Positions 26,339-34,309 of a DNA stretch of 64,000 nt are shown one piece after another; the stretch's first letter is position 1; every line of letters begins with the position of its first letter. Both the position numbers and the translations under genes were made by a program. Under the pieces are notes generated by a model. The model was not told where the DNA came from and did no database searches. It worked only from the letters and a program-made list of their open reading frames with translations. The DNA comes from Caulobacter sp. UNC279MFTsu5.1 (GTDB lineage Bacteria; Pseudomonadota; Alphaproteobacteria; Caulobacterales; Caulobacteraceae), in contig NZ_FORN01000021.1 of the NCBI RefSeq assembly GCF_900114015.1, positions 23,268-87,267 of the forward strand, given 5' to 3'.

Positions 26339-26366
26339 GCGGGGCGGACCCTAGGGTTCGCCCCGC
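26339..26366 (+). promoter_or_regulatory. strong palindrome in the cobA leader
   Basis: GCGGGGCG-G-ACCC-TA-GGGT-T-CGCCCCGC is a 28-bp near-perfect palindrome ending 84 bp before the cobA ATG. Both neighbouring genes diverge from it, so it does not terminate either. It could be an operator or a leader hairpin. Confidence 0.4.
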
Positions 26367-26450
26367 AATGCTTTGCGCGTAACCGGTTTGGCGAGGTCGC
26401 CGGTCCGGCGTGTCGGGCGTGGCGTCTGGCTTATAGAGGACCTGAATCGC

Positions 26451-27395
26451 ATGGCTCGGCCCACGGTCCGATCCGTTTCGCGGCCAAAGGCCGGTCTCGT
26501 CGCCCTCGGCGGCGGGGCGGGCGCGCGCGTTCCCGGCCGCGTGACCCTGGTCGGCGCCGGTCCCGGCGATCCGGAGCTGCTGACGATCAAGGCGCTGAAG
26601 GCCTTGCAGGCCGCCGACGTGGTCGTCCATGACGGCCTGGTCTCCGACGAGATCCTCGACCTGGCGCCCGTCGCGGCGCGGCGGATCGACGTCGCCAAGC
26701 GCAAGTCGCGCCACACCCTGCCGCAGGACGATATCAACCAGCTGATCGTGGCCCTGGCCCTGGAAGGCCTGACGGTCGTGCGGCTGAAGGGCGGCGATCC
26801 GTTCCTGTTCGGCCGCGGCGGCGAAGAGCTGGCCGCCTGCCGGGCGGCGGGCGTCGATTGCGCGGTCGTGCCCGGCGTCACCGCCGCCCTGGCCGCCTCG
26901 GCCGGGGCCGGCGCGCCCCTGACCCATCGCGGCAGCGCCCAGGCCGTGACCTTCGTCACCGGCCACGGGGCCTCCCAAAATGGAGAGACGGGAGAGCCGG
27001 ACCTGGACTGGACCGCCCTGGCCCGCCCGAACCAGACCGTCGTCGTCTATATGGGCGTCTCGACCGCCAGCCTGATCGCCGAGCGCCTGACCGCCGCGGG
27101 CCGGGCCGGCGCGACCCCGGCCCTGGTCGTCGAGAACGCCAGCCGCGCCGACGAGCGCCGCATCCTGACCACCCTGGCCGGCCTGGCCGTCGCCGCCGAG
27201 GGCCTGAAGGGCCCGGCGCTGCTGATGGTCGGCGAGGCCATGGCGATGGCGGAAGTTCAAACTCCTCCCCCGCTTGCGGGGGAGGGGGACCACGAAGTGG
27301 TGGAGGGGGCGTCCACCGCGCACGCCCCCTCCGTCATGTCGCCTATCGGCGCCATGACACCTCCCCCGCTTCGCAGGGGAGGAGAGTTGAAATGA
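26451..27395 (+). CDS. cobA: uroporphyrinogen-III C-methyltransferase
   Basis: A 314-residue S-adenosylmethionine-dependent methyltransferase that makes precorrin-2, the precursor of the sirohaem used by the sulfite reductase two genes downstream. Signatures are VTLVGAGPGDPELLTIKALKAL, VVRLKGGDPFLFGRGGEEL, VPGVTAALAASAGAGAPLTHRG and VVVYMG. It lacks the CysG N-terminal dehydrogenase/chelatase part. AGAGGA precedes the ATG. The last 45 or so residues (from about residue 270, Pro/Gly-rich) are encoded by a palindromic repeat rather than by family sequence. The stop overlaps the DUF2849 ATG (ATGA). Confidence 0.93.
   Translation: MARPTVRSVSRPKAGLVALGGGAGARVPGRVTLVGAGPGDPELLTIKALKALQAADVVVHDGLVSDEILDLAPVAARRIDVAKRKSRHTLPQDDINQLIVALALEGLTVVRLKGGDPFLFGRGGEELAACRAAGVDCAVVPGVTAALAASAGAGAPLTHRGSAQAVTFVTGHGASQNGETGEPDLDWTALARPNQTVVVYMGVSTASLIAERLTAAGRAGATPALVVENASRADERRILTTLAGLAVAAEGLKGPALLMVGEAMAMAEVQTPPPLAGEGDHEVVEGASTAHAPSVMSPIGAMTPPPLRRGGELK
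27260..27388. repeat. palindromic repeat inside the 3' end of cobA
   Basis: AACTCCTCCCCCGCTTGCGG, then GGGAG, at 27260-27284 pairs with CTCCCCCGCTTCGCAGGGGAG plus GAGAGTT at 27361-27388. The inner arms GGAGGGGGCGT and ACGCCCCCTCC also pair. The element matches the intergenic repeat at 50061-50196. It is read through by cobA, and its right arm GGGGAGGAGAGTT supplies the ribosome-binding site of the next gene. Confidence 0.8.
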
Positions 27396-27769
27396 AAGCC
27401 ATCACCGCCAATCGCCTGATCGACGGCGAGGTCGTGTTCTGGAAGGCCGGCGCCTGGGTCGAGGGCTTCGGAGACGCCCAGCTGTTCGACGACGCCCAGG
27501 ATGCCGACGTCGAGACCGTGGTGGCGGCCGCCAAGGCCCAGCCGACCGTGATCGTCGATCCCTATCCGATCGACCTGGCCCCGGTCCCAGGAAGCGTGGA
27601 CGGCGGCCTGGCCCCGGTCAGCTACCGCGAGCGTATCCGGGCCCTGGGGCCCACCAACGAACCCACCCACGGCAAGCAGGCCGTCGGCGGCGAGGTGATC
27701 GAGGCCCTGCGCCACGCCGCGGGCGCGGCCCGCTCGACCGGCCGCGTCGACCTGATCCGCAGGAAGTAA
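27392..27769 (+). CDS. DUF2849 protein
   Basis: A 125-residue protein of the DUF2849 family, found almost only in alphaproteobacterial sulfite reductase operons between cobA/cysG and cysI. It opens with KAITANRLIDGEVVFWKAGAW, followed by an acidic linker (FDDAQDADVETV) and VIVDPYPIDLAPV. The C-terminal half (EVIEALRHAAGAARSTGRVD) is helical. The function is unknown, perhaps assembly or electron delivery for CysI. It starts inside the cobA stop (ATGA) and ends 5 bp before cysI. Confidence 0.85.
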   Translation: MKAITANRLIDGEVVFWKAGAWVEGFGDAQLFDDAQDADVETVVAAAKAQPTVIVDPYPIDLAPVPGSVDGGLAPVSYRERIRALGPTNEPTHGKQAVGGEVIEALRHAAGAARSTGRVDLIRRK

Positions 27770-27774
27770 GCCGC

Positions 27775-29433
27775 ATGTACCTGTACGACCCCATCGACCG
27801 CGAATTCCTGATCGATCGCTCCAACGAGTTCCGGCATCAGGTGGCCCGCCGCCTGGCCGGGGAGCTGACCGATGACCAGTTCAAGCCGCTGCGGCTGATG
27901 AACGGCCTCTATCTGCAGCTGCACGCCTACATGCTGCGGATCGCCATTCCGTACGGCTCGCTGAACGCCCGCCAGGCCCGCCGCCTGGCCTGGATCGCCC
28001 GCACCTACGACAAGGGCTACGGCCATTTCACCACCCGCCAGAACATCCAGTTCAACTGGATCAAGCTGAAGGACGCGCCCGACATCCTGGACGCCCTGGC
28101 CGAGGTGGACCTGCACGCCATCCAGACCAGCGGCAACTGCATCCGCAACGTCACCGCCGACCCCTACGCCGGCGCCACGGCCGAGGAGATCGACGACCCG
28201 CGCGTCTGGTCGGAAGTCCTGCGCCAATGGTCGACCCTGCACCCCGAGTTCAGCTTCCTGCCGCGCAAGTTCAAGATCGCCATCACCGGCGCCCTGACCG
28301 ATCGCGCGGCGGTCAAGGTGCACGACATCGGGCTCATCTTGCGAAAGGGTCGTGACGGCCAGATCGGCTTCGAGGTGATCGTCGGCGGCGGCCAGGGCCG
28401 CACGCCCTATGTGGGCCCGACCATCCGCTCCTACCTGCCGGCCGAGCACCTGCTCAGCTATGTCGAGGCGATCCTGCGCGTCTACAACCGCCACGGCCGG
28501 CGCGACAACATCTACAAGGCCCGGATCAAGATCCTGGTCGCCGCCCTGGGCGCCGAGGAGTTCGCCCGCCAGGTCGAGGAAGAGTGGGGCAAGATCGACG
28601 CCGCGCGCGCCAACCTGCCGGCCAGCGAGCTGGCCCGGGTCCGCGCCGCCTTCGCCCAGACCAATTTCGAAGCCCTGCCGGCCGTGTCGGAGACCTTCGA
28701 GGCCGCCCGCGCCGCCAGCCCGGCCCTGCAGCGCTTCGTCCGCAACAACGTCAAGCCGCACAAGCAGAGCGGTTACGCCATCGTCGAGGTGTCGCTGAAG
28801 GCCATCGGCCAGACCCCGGGCGACGCCACGGCCGAGCAGCTGGAGGTCGTCGCCGACCTGGCCGAGCGCTACAGCCTGGACGACCTGCGCGTGACCCACG
28901 CCCAGAACCTGGTCCTGCCGCACGTCAAGCTGGACGACCTGCCGACCGTGCACGCGGCGCTGGAGGCCGCGGGCCTGGCCACCGCCAACATCGACCTGGC
29001 CAGCGACATCATCGCCTGCCCGGGCCTGGACTACTGCGCCCTGGCCAACGCTCGCGCCATCCCGATCGCCCAGGACATCGCCAAGAAGTTCGCCGATCCC
29101 GATCGCGCCGAGAAGGTGGGCGAGCTGAAGATCAAGATCAGCGGCTGCATCAACGCCTGCGGCCACCACCACGTGGCCCACATCGGCATCCTGGGCGTCG
29201 ACAAGAAGGGCGAGGAATTCTACCAGCTGTCGCTGGGCGGCTCGGGGGCCGAGGACGCCAGCATCGGCCGGATCCTGGGTCCGGGCCTGTCGGCCGACAA
29301 GGTCGCCCCGGCGATCGACGCCCTGGTCGACGCCTATCTGAACATCCGCGCCGACGACGAGCGCTTCCTCGACACCTATCGCCGCGTCGGCCTCGAGCCC
29401 TTCAAGGAGGCGGTCTATGCCCAAGCTGATTAA
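27775..29433 (+). CDS. cysI: nitrite/sulfite reductase haemoprotein
   Basis: A 552-residue sirohaem/4Fe-4S reductase that takes sulfite to sulfide with six electrons for cysteine synthesis. The cluster and sirohaem are held by C415 and C421 (CPGLDYC) and by C458 and C462 (SGCINACGHHH). The first ferredoxin-like half has RTYDKGYGHFTTRQNIQFNW, and TSGNCIRNVTADPYAGA lies between. The family also covers assimilatory nitrite reductases, but the operon with cysH and sirohaem methyltransferase points to sulfite. It overlaps the DUF934 gene by 17 bp. No CysJ flavoprotein is present, so electrons probably come from ferredoxin. Confidence 0.93.
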   Translation: MYLYDPIDREFLIDRSNEFRHQVARRLAGELTDDQFKPLRLMNGLYLQLHAYMLRIAIPYGSLNARQARRLAWIARTYDKGYGHFTTRQNIQFNWIKLKDAPDILDALAEVDLHAIQTSGNCIRNVTADPYAGATAEEIDDPRVWSEVLRQWSTLHPEFSFLPRKFKIAITGALTDRAAVKVHDIGLILRKGRDGQIGFEVIVGGGQGRTPYVGPTIRSYLPAEHLLSYVEAILRVYNRHGRRDNIYKARIKILVAALGAEEFARQVEEEWGKIDAARANLPASELARVRAAFAQTNFEALPAVSETFEAARAASPALQRFVRNNVKPHKQSGYAIVEVSLKAIGQTPGDATAEQLEVVADLAERYSLDDLRVTHAQNLVLPHVKLDDLPTVHAALEAAGLATANIDLASDIIACPGLDYCALANARAIPIAQDIAKKFADPDRAEKVGELKIKISGCINACGHHHVAHIGILGVDKKGEEFYQLSLGGSGAEDASIGRILGPGLSADKVAPAIDALVDAYLNIRADDERFLDTYRRVGLEPFKEAVYAQAD

Positions 29434-29935
29434 GCTCGCCGGTGATGCGGCGGAGTGGGCCGAAGACATCTTCACCCATGTCGGCGACGACGACGCTCTG
29501 CCCGAGGGCGACGTGATCCTGTCCCTGGCCCGCTTCCAGGCCGAGGGCGAGATCCTGCTGTCCAACAGCCGCCGGGTCGGCGTGCGGATCGAGCCCGACC
29601 AGGAGGTCGAGGCCCTGGCCTACGACCTGCCGCGCCTGTCGGTGGTGGCCCTGGCCTTCCCGAAGTACCGCGACGGCCGCGCCTACACCTCGGCCCGCCT
29701 GCTGCGCGAGCGCCTGGGCTTCACCGGCGAGGTGCGGGCGGTCGGCGACGTGCTGCAGGAGCAGGCCGGATTCATGGTTCGCTGCGGCTTCGACGCCTTC
29801 GAGCCCAACGACGGCGCCACGCCCGAGGCCTGGACCAAGGCCGCCCATCGCTACCGCCATGTCTACCAGCGGGCCGCGGACAGCCGTCCGACAGCCTTTG
29901 AAGAACGCGAAGCCTTCGAGGAAAGGGCCGTCTGA
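29417..29935 (+). CDS. DUF934 protein
   Basis: A 172-residue DUF934 member, a family encoded between cysI and cysH in many proteobacteria. The hallmark is DLPRLSVVALAFPKYRDGRAYTSARLLRERLGF followed by GEVRAVGDVLQEQAGFMVRCGFDAF, with a single conserved Cys. Its role is unknown but it is tightly linked to sulfite reduction. It starts within the last codons of cysI and ends with TGATG overlapping the cysH start. Confidence 0.87.
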   Translation: MPKLIKLAGDAAEWAEDIFTHVGDDDALPEGDVILSLARFQAEGEILLSNSRRVGVRIEPDQEVEALAYDLPRLSVVALAFPKYRDGRAYTSARLLRERLGFTGEVRAVGDVLQEQAGFMVRCGFDAFEPNDGATPEAWTKAAHRYRHVYQRAADSRPTAFEEREAFEERAV

Positions 29936-30726
29936 TGGCCTACGACCAGACCGTGACCGAGGTGAAGCCGACCGCCGCGACGCAACCCCTGGTCCCGAAA
30001 AACGGGGCCGCCGACCTGGCGGCGCGGCTGGACGCCGAGCTGCGCGACGCTCATCCCTTGACCATCCTGCGCAAGGCCTACGAAACGTTCGGCGACAAGC
30101 TGGCCCTGGTCAGCTCGTTCGGGGCGGAGTCGGCGGTGCTGCTGCACCTGGCCAGCCAGGTGTCGACGGCCATTCCCGTGCTGTTCCTCGACACCGGCAT
30201 GCTGTTCGGCCAGACCCTGGACTACCGTAAGTCGCTGGCCGCCAAGCTCGGCCTGACCGACGTGCGCGACCTGCGCCCGGCCTATACCGACCTGGCGGTG
30301 ACCGATCCCAAGTCCGACCTGTGGCGCACCGACACCGACGCCTGCTGCCACATCCGCAAGGTGCTGCCGCTGGACCGCGCCCTGGGCGAGTTCGCCGCCT
30401 GGACCACCGGCCGCAAGCGCTTCCACGGCGGCGACCGCCTGCGGCTGCGCGTGGTCGAGGAGTCCGAGGGCCAGATCAAGTTCAATCCGCTGGCCAACTG
30501 GGGCAAGGCCGAGCTGGACGCCTATGTCGCCCAGTACGACCTGCCGGCCCACCCGCTGGTCGCCCAGGGTTTCCCTTCGGTGGGCTGCTGGCCTTGCACC
30601 AAGCCGGTGGACGACCCTAACGCCGACGTCCGCGCCGGCCGCTGGGCGGGCCAGGACAAGACCGAGTGCGGCATCCACGTCGCCCGGGCGCCCGGCGCCG
30701 CGCCGAACGTGGGCGAGGGGATCTAG
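29935..30726 (+). CDS. cysH: adenylyl-sulfate (APS/PAPS) reductase
   Basis: A 263-residue reductase that converts activated sulfate to sulfite. The P-loop-like region is LVSSFGAESAVLLHLAS. C137-C138 (ACCHIRK) and C218/C221 (GCWPCTKP) are the four ligands of a 4Fe-4S cluster, which marks the APS-using bacterial type rather than E. coli PAPS reductase. The catalytic Cys is C245 in KTECGIHVA. It is the last gene of the cobA-DUF2849-cysI-DUF934-cysH operon. Its TAG stop is the first part of a repeat element (30723-30827). Confidence 0.94.
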   Translation: MAYDQTVTEVKPTAATQPLVPKNGAADLAARLDAELRDAHPLTILRKAYETFGDKLALVSSFGAESAVLLHLASQVSTAIPVLFLDTGMLFGQTLDYRKSLAAKLGLTDVRDLRPAYTDLAVTDPKSDLWRTDTDACCHIRKVLPLDRALGEFAAWTTGRKRFHGGDRLRLRVVEESEGQIKFNPLANWGKAELDAYVAQYDLPAHPLVAQGFPSVGCWPCTKPVDDPNADVRAGRWAGQDKTECGIHVARAPGAAPNVGEGI

Positions 30727-30827
30727 AGCATTTTCGAGCGAAGTGGGCGCCGGTTCGCGTGAAGAAAATGCGTTAGAACAAAAACCTAGAGCGCCGACCC
30801 GATGCAATCAGGTCGGAAACGCTCTAG
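30723..30827. repeat. rhizobial-type palindromic repeat
   Basis: CTAGAGCATTTTCGAGCGAA...CGGTTCGCGTGAAGAAAATGCG is followed by a hairpin CTAGAGCGCCGACC (30786-30799) / GGTCGG-AAA-CGCTCTAG (30811-30827). The GAGCATTTTCGAGCGAAGTGG...CGGTTCGCGTGAAGAAAA wording is familiar to me from intergenic palindromic elements of rhizobia and other alphaproteobacteria. It overlaps the cysH stop. Confidence 0.75.
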
Positions 30828-30915
30828 ACCCGATCCAGGGCCAGGCCCCAGGTCTTCAGCAGGTCGTCCAGGGTCCGCAGTTGGTCCGCCGTCAGGGACG
30901 CGACGGCCGCACCGC
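30824..30915 (-). pseudogene. C-terminal remnant of a MarR-like regulator (candidate)
   Basis: On the minus strand the sequence reads ARGAAVASLTADQLRTLDDL, then LKTWGLALDRV and TAG. This is the pattern of a MarR-family C-terminal helix (ASLTADQLRTLDDLL), with strongly coding-like third positions. The stop codon lies in the CTAG at the right end of the repeat element. Upstream the frame continues without a HTH or a plausible start, so only the tail survives. It was probably truncated by rearrangement. Confidence 0.4.
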
Positions 30916-31086
30916 GGGCCTGCCGGCCGAGGCGTGGCTGAAGCCCGCGGTCTTCGCGACGCCCGATTTTCCCGCGCCCTGACCGCGCGGTTTCGACGCA
31001 GGGGACCAGGTCGGGCGCGGCTCCAGGGTTAAATCGCCGTTAGGTCTCGCCCCGCTAGCTTCCACTCGGGTTTCGGAGGGAAGATC

Positions 31087-31470
31087 GTGTCGGTGGTTGC
31101 GGGTGAGCTTCGGTCGGACGTCGGCGCGACGTTCGACGTCCTGTCGTGGGAGCTGGAGCTGGCCGGGGCCCGCTGCATCTTCCTCGACACGCTGATCGGC
31201 AAGCTGCTGGGGACCGTGGCGCCCGAGCATCGCGAGCAGCTGATCGAAGGCATCCAGGCCGTGGACCTGCTCAGCCAGCACCTGACCGGCCTGTCGACCT
31301 TCGCGCGGGGCCTCAGCCAGACCGTCGCGGCGCAGGAGCAGATCGAGGTCGGCGCGGCGTTGCGGAGCGTCACCCTGGGCGCTCTGGCCGACCGGATGAC
31401 GTCGTCGTTCGGCGGGGACGAGGCCGGCATCAACGACGGCGACGAGGCCGGCGACCTGGATCTCTTCTGA
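31087..31470 (+). CDS. hypothetical protein (127 aa)
   Basis: A GTG-started ORF with a very good ribosome-binding site (GGAGGGAAG, 9 bp upstream). The product is soluble and mainly helical: FDVLSWELELAGARCIFLDT, then EHREQLIEGIQAVDLLSQHL. It ends in an acidic Asp/Gly tail (GDEAGINDGDEAGDLDLF). The helical core faintly resembles a dimerisation or four-helix phosphotransfer fold, but I see no conserved His with the Hpt pattern. It precedes the receiver-domain gene by 34 bp, so the two may be co-transcribed. No family is recognised. Confidence 0.6.
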   Translation: MSVVAGELRSDVGATFDVLSWELELAGARCIFLDTLIGKLLGTVAPEHREQLIEGIQAVDLLSQHLTGLSTFARGLSQTVAAQEQIEVGAALRSVTLGALADRMTSSFGGDEAGINDGDEAGDLDLF

Positions 31471-31504
31471 TGGCGGACCACCGACACACTCCGCGGGGGC
31501 GCCC

Positions 31505-31975
31505 ATGAACATGGTCAATCCCGGCACCCGGATCCTGATCGCCGACAGCGATCGGGCCGTTCTGGAGATGCTGCAGATCCGTCTGGACCTGGCCGGCTAT
31601 CACGCCCTGGCGGCGCGCAGCGGCCCGGCCGCGCTGGAAATGGCGCACAACATGCGCCCGGCGATCTTGGTGCTGGACCTGGCGATCACCGAGATGAGCG
31701 CGTTCGAGGTGCTGGCGGCGCTGCAACGCGACGTCTCGCGCCCGTGCGGCCAGATCCTGCTGGTCGGCAAGCGGCTCGGCGTCGAGGAGGTCAAGCGCGG
31801 CGCCGCGCTGGGCGTCCGGGCCTGCATGCTCAAGCCGTTCAGCGGCGCCGACCTGGTCGAGCGCGTGGGCAAGATGCTGAAGCCGGCCTCGCCGGAGCGT
31901 CCGCCGGCCAACGGATTCGGATCACGGGTCGCTCCGGCGGCCAGGCCCGCGCCGTCCAGCAACGTCTTCATCTAG
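31505..31975 (+). CDS. single-domain response regulator (receiver)
   Basis: A 156-residue CheY-like receiver without an output domain. The acidic pocket is D14 and D16 (ILIADSDRAV), the phosphoacceptor is D58 (ILVLDLAITEM) and the conserved Lys is K110 (ACMLKPF). The usual Thr/Ser switch residue is Gly (G88 in ILLVGKRLG), so phosphorylation signalling may differ from the norm. A 35-residue Pro/Ala-rich tail ends in NVFI. It follows the 127-aa hypothetical gene. The orphan Hpt at 23.6 kb is a possible but unproven partner. Confidence 0.83.
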   Translation: MNMVNPGTRILIADSDRAVLEMLQIRLDLAGYHALAARSGPAALEMAHNMRPAILVLDLAITEMSAFEVLAALQRDVSRPCGQILLVGKRLGVEEVKRGAALGVRACMLKPFSGADLVERVGKMLKPASPERPPANGFGSRVAPAARPAPSSNVFI

Positions 31976-31983
31976 CGGCGCGC

Positions 31984-32475
31984 CTATTCCGGCGGGCAGC
32001 CCTTGAACTCGCCGACCTTGGTCACCGAGAGGGTCGAGAGGTTGAGGCCCATCAGGGGCTTCATCGACGAGGCGCCCTGGCCGCTGAACAGGTCCAGCTT
32101 GTTGCCCTTGATCGCGCCGCCGATGTCCGACGCGTACCAGTAGCCGTCGTGCTTTTCGCCGTTGGGCATCGGCAGGCCGACGGTTTCCTTGATGAACACC
32201 ACGGTGCGGCGCGGGATCACGGTCTTGTCGACCGCCAGGGTGCGCATCGCCACCACCTTGCAGCCCAAGCTGTCCAGGGCGCGGATGCCCTTGGCGCCGG
32301 CATGGTAGAGCGTGGCCTTCATCTTGTATTCGACCGAGCCCGGCATGGTGCCCGTCAGGGCGCCAGTGATCAGGTCGCCCAGCGGATCGGACTTGGAGTC
32401 CGTATCGGCGGCCAGGGCGGGGAGAGCGATGGACATGGCCGCGACGGCCAGAAATCCCGCAAACGTGCGTCGCAT
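31984..32475 (-). CDS. secreted 3D-domain protein
   Basis: A 163-residue periplasmic protein with a signal peptide (RRTFAGFLAVAAMSIALPALA). It carries a 3D (Asp-Asp-Asp) domain of the kind found in MltA and Rpf-like murein enzymes: ATLYHAGAKGIRALDSLG, VIPRRTVVFI and ASDIGGAIKGNKLDLFSG, in which Asp residues line the double-psi barrel. It lacks the larger MltA domain, so it is a stand-alone 3D protein of uncertain activity. It ends 8 bp from the convergent receiver gene. Confidence 0.78.
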   Translation of the reverse strand: MRRTFAGFLAVAAMSIALPALAADTDSKSDPLGDLITGALTGTMPGSVEYKMKATLYHAGAKGIRALDSLGCKVVAMRTLAVDKTVIPRRTVVFIKETVGLPMPNGEKHDGYWYASDIGGAIKGNKLDLFSGQGASSMKPLMGLNLSTLSVTKVGEFKGCPPE

Positions 32476-32824
32476 CGAGGGGGTCCTCTTATCGGCGTAG
32501 AGTGTCGGTCGGCGGCCTGATTACTAAGATCACGGCCGCGTGACAACCCACCTGGAGGCGATCCGGCGCCGCGCCGCACCCATGACGGTGGCGCTCGGCG
32601 TCATCGTTCGAAGCGGCTTTTGGTTCCGCGACGACCGTTAATCCCTGACGGACAAGGGGTTGCATGCTGACGCTTGGCGGCCGCGACCACGCGCTCTGGC
32701 GGTCGTCGCCCGGGTGGCATAAACCGGAGTCGTCCGCGGCTTTTTCGGCGGTGCACGCGTCTTGGACCGGTCCGAGGACGGGGTGAGTCGCGGCCGCGAG
32801 GCTGTCAGTTCGTTTGGAGCGCGC
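32476..32824. other. gene-free stretch between divergent genes
   Basis: This 349-bp stretch separates the 3D-domain gene and the nuclease gene. A 33-codon GTG frame (32540-32641) has no ribosome-binding site and no recognisable product, so I did not call it. A frame from 32762 that extends the nuclease N-terminally is also unsupported. It presumably holds two divergent promoters; I see no clear operator. Confidence 0.5.
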
Positions 32825-33856
32825 ATGAAGCCGTCTGTTCGCCTGTTAACCCGTGTCGTCCTGGCCGCCGCCCTGGCCGCGCCCGCCAGCTCGGCCCTGG
32901 CCTGGGGCGCCTGGGGGCACCGCATGGTCGGGGTCGTGGCCGCCGAGAGCCTTCCCAGCGACCTGCCGGCCTTCCTGCGCACGCCGGAAGCGGTGGCGGC
33001 GATCGGTGAATACGCCCGCGAGCCGGACCGTTGGAAGGGCTCGGGCAAGGTCCACGACACCGACCGCGACGCCGCCCACTTCCTCGACATCGACGACGAG
33101 GGCCGGATGTATGGCGGCCCGAAGTTCACGCTGGAGACCCTGCCGGCCACTCGCGCCGACTACGAGAAGTCGCTGGCCGCGGTCGGCCACGACAGCTGGA
33201 ACGCCGGCTACCTGCCGTATTCGATCATCGACGGCTATCAGCAACTGGTGAAGGACTTCACCTACTGGCGCATCCTGCAATCGGTCTCCGCGACCGAGAA
33301 GGACGCGACCCGGAAGGCCTATTACGTCGCCGACCTGAAGCGGCGCGAGGAGCTGCTGGTCCGCGACCTCGGCGTCTGGGCCCATTATGTCGGCGACGCC
33401 AGCCAGCCGCTGCATCTGAGCGTGCACTACAACGGCTGGGGCGATTATCCCAATCCCAACGGCTACACCCAGAGCAAGGCCACCCACGGGAACTTCGAGG
33501 GGCCGCTGGTCAAGGCCGTGGCCGTCGACGCCGACGTCAAGGCGCTGGTGCCGGCCTACAAGGACTGCGCCTGCACGATCGAGGCGCGGACGGTGACCTA
33601 TCTCAGCACGACGGTCAGTTTCGTCGAGCCGCTGTACAAGCTGGAGAAGGAGGGCGGCCTGGTGGCCGCCGACCCGCGGGCCAAGGCCTTCGTCGACGAG
33701 CGCCTGGCGGCCGGGGCGACCCAGCTGCGCGACATGGTGGTCGACGCCTGGAAGGCCAGCGCCACGGGCAAGATCGGCTACCGTCCGGAAATCACCGTCG
33801 ACGACGTGATCTCCGGCAAGGCCGATCCGTGGAACGACCTGTACGGCAAGGACTGA
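32825..33856 (+). CDS. S1/P1 nuclease
   Basis: A 343-residue secreted zinc nuclease of the S1/P1 family, which cuts single-stranded DNA and RNA. The signal peptide ends ...SSALA, leaving mature WGAWGHRMVG; the N-terminal Trp is itself a zinc ligand in this family, so the cleavage site fits exactly. Further ligands are the His of GHRMVG, Asp/His in DTDRDAAHFLDIDD and the cluster WAHYVGDASQPLHLSVHYNG. The ATG at 32825 starts the signal peptide. It probably scavenges phosphate or nucleosides in the periplasm or medium. Confidence 0.92.
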   Translation: MKPSVRLLTRVVLAAALAAPASSALAWGAWGHRMVGVVAAESLPSDLPAFLRTPEAVAAIGEYAREPDRWKGSGKVHDTDRDAAHFLDIDDEGRMYGGPKFTLETLPATRADYEKSLAAVGHDSWNAGYLPYSIIDGYQQLVKDFTYWRILQSVSATEKDATRKAYYVADLKRREELLVRDLGVWAHYVGDASQPLHLSVHYNGWGDYPNPNGYTQSKATHGNFEGPLVKAVAVDADVKALVPAYKDCACTIEARTVTYLSTTVSFVEPLYKLEKEGGLVAADPRAKAFVDERLAAGATQLRDMVVDAWKASATGKIGYRPEITVDDVISGKADPWNDLYGKD

Positions 33857-33860
33857 TCCC

Positions 33861-34307
33861 GTGCAGGCGTTCGACGCGCCCGAGCCGGGCCTGGAGTACA
33901 AGCACCGCTGGGCCGCTTTCGGCATCGCCGAGGGGGCCGACGGGACGATCGCGTTGGTCGAGGTCCGCAAGCCGGGCCGGGCGCCCTATTTCGACCTGCC
34001 GGGCGGCGCGGTCGACGGCGACGAGGACGAGCACGCCGCCATCGTCCGCGAGTTCGGCGAGGAGACCGGCCTGGTCGTCGAGGTGGAGCGGCGGGTGATC
34101 GAAGTCAGTCAGCCGTTCCTGAAGTCCAACGGCCAGCCGGTGTGCAACAACGGCGGCATCTATGTCGTGCGGGTCACCGGCGAGCGACCCGAGCTGAAGG
34201 TCGAGGACGACCATACCCTGGTCTGGCTGGACCCTCGCGATGCGGTCGTGGCCCTGCGCCACGACGCCCACGCCTGGGCCGTGGCGGCCTGGCTGCGGCG
34301 GGGCTGA
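33861..34307 (+). CDS. Nudix hydrolase
   Basis: A 148-residue pyrophosphohydrolase with a perfect Nudix box: G-x5-E-x7-REFGEETGL, lying in GGAVDGDEDEHAAIV plus REFGEETGLV at about residues 46-69. The start is GTG at 33861, 4 bp after the nuclease stop, with AAGGA in the previous gene's end, so the two are co-transcribed. The substrate (nucleotide, sugar-nucleotide or similar) is not determined. Co-location with a periplasmic nuclease suggests nucleotide turnover, which is inference. Confidence 0.88.
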   Translation: MQAFDAPEPGLEYKHRWAAFGIAEGADGTIALVEVRKPGRAPYFDLPGGAVDGDEDEHAAIVREFGEETGLVVEVERRVIEVSQPFLKSNGQPVCNNGGIYVVRVTGERPELKVEDDHTLVWLDPRDAVVALRHDAHAWAVAAWLRRG

Positions 34308-34309
34308 AG

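Noticed and set aside
32540..32641. 33-codon GTG frame in the gap before the S1/P1 nuclease
   Set aside because: No ribosome-binding site, weak codon bias and no recognisable product.
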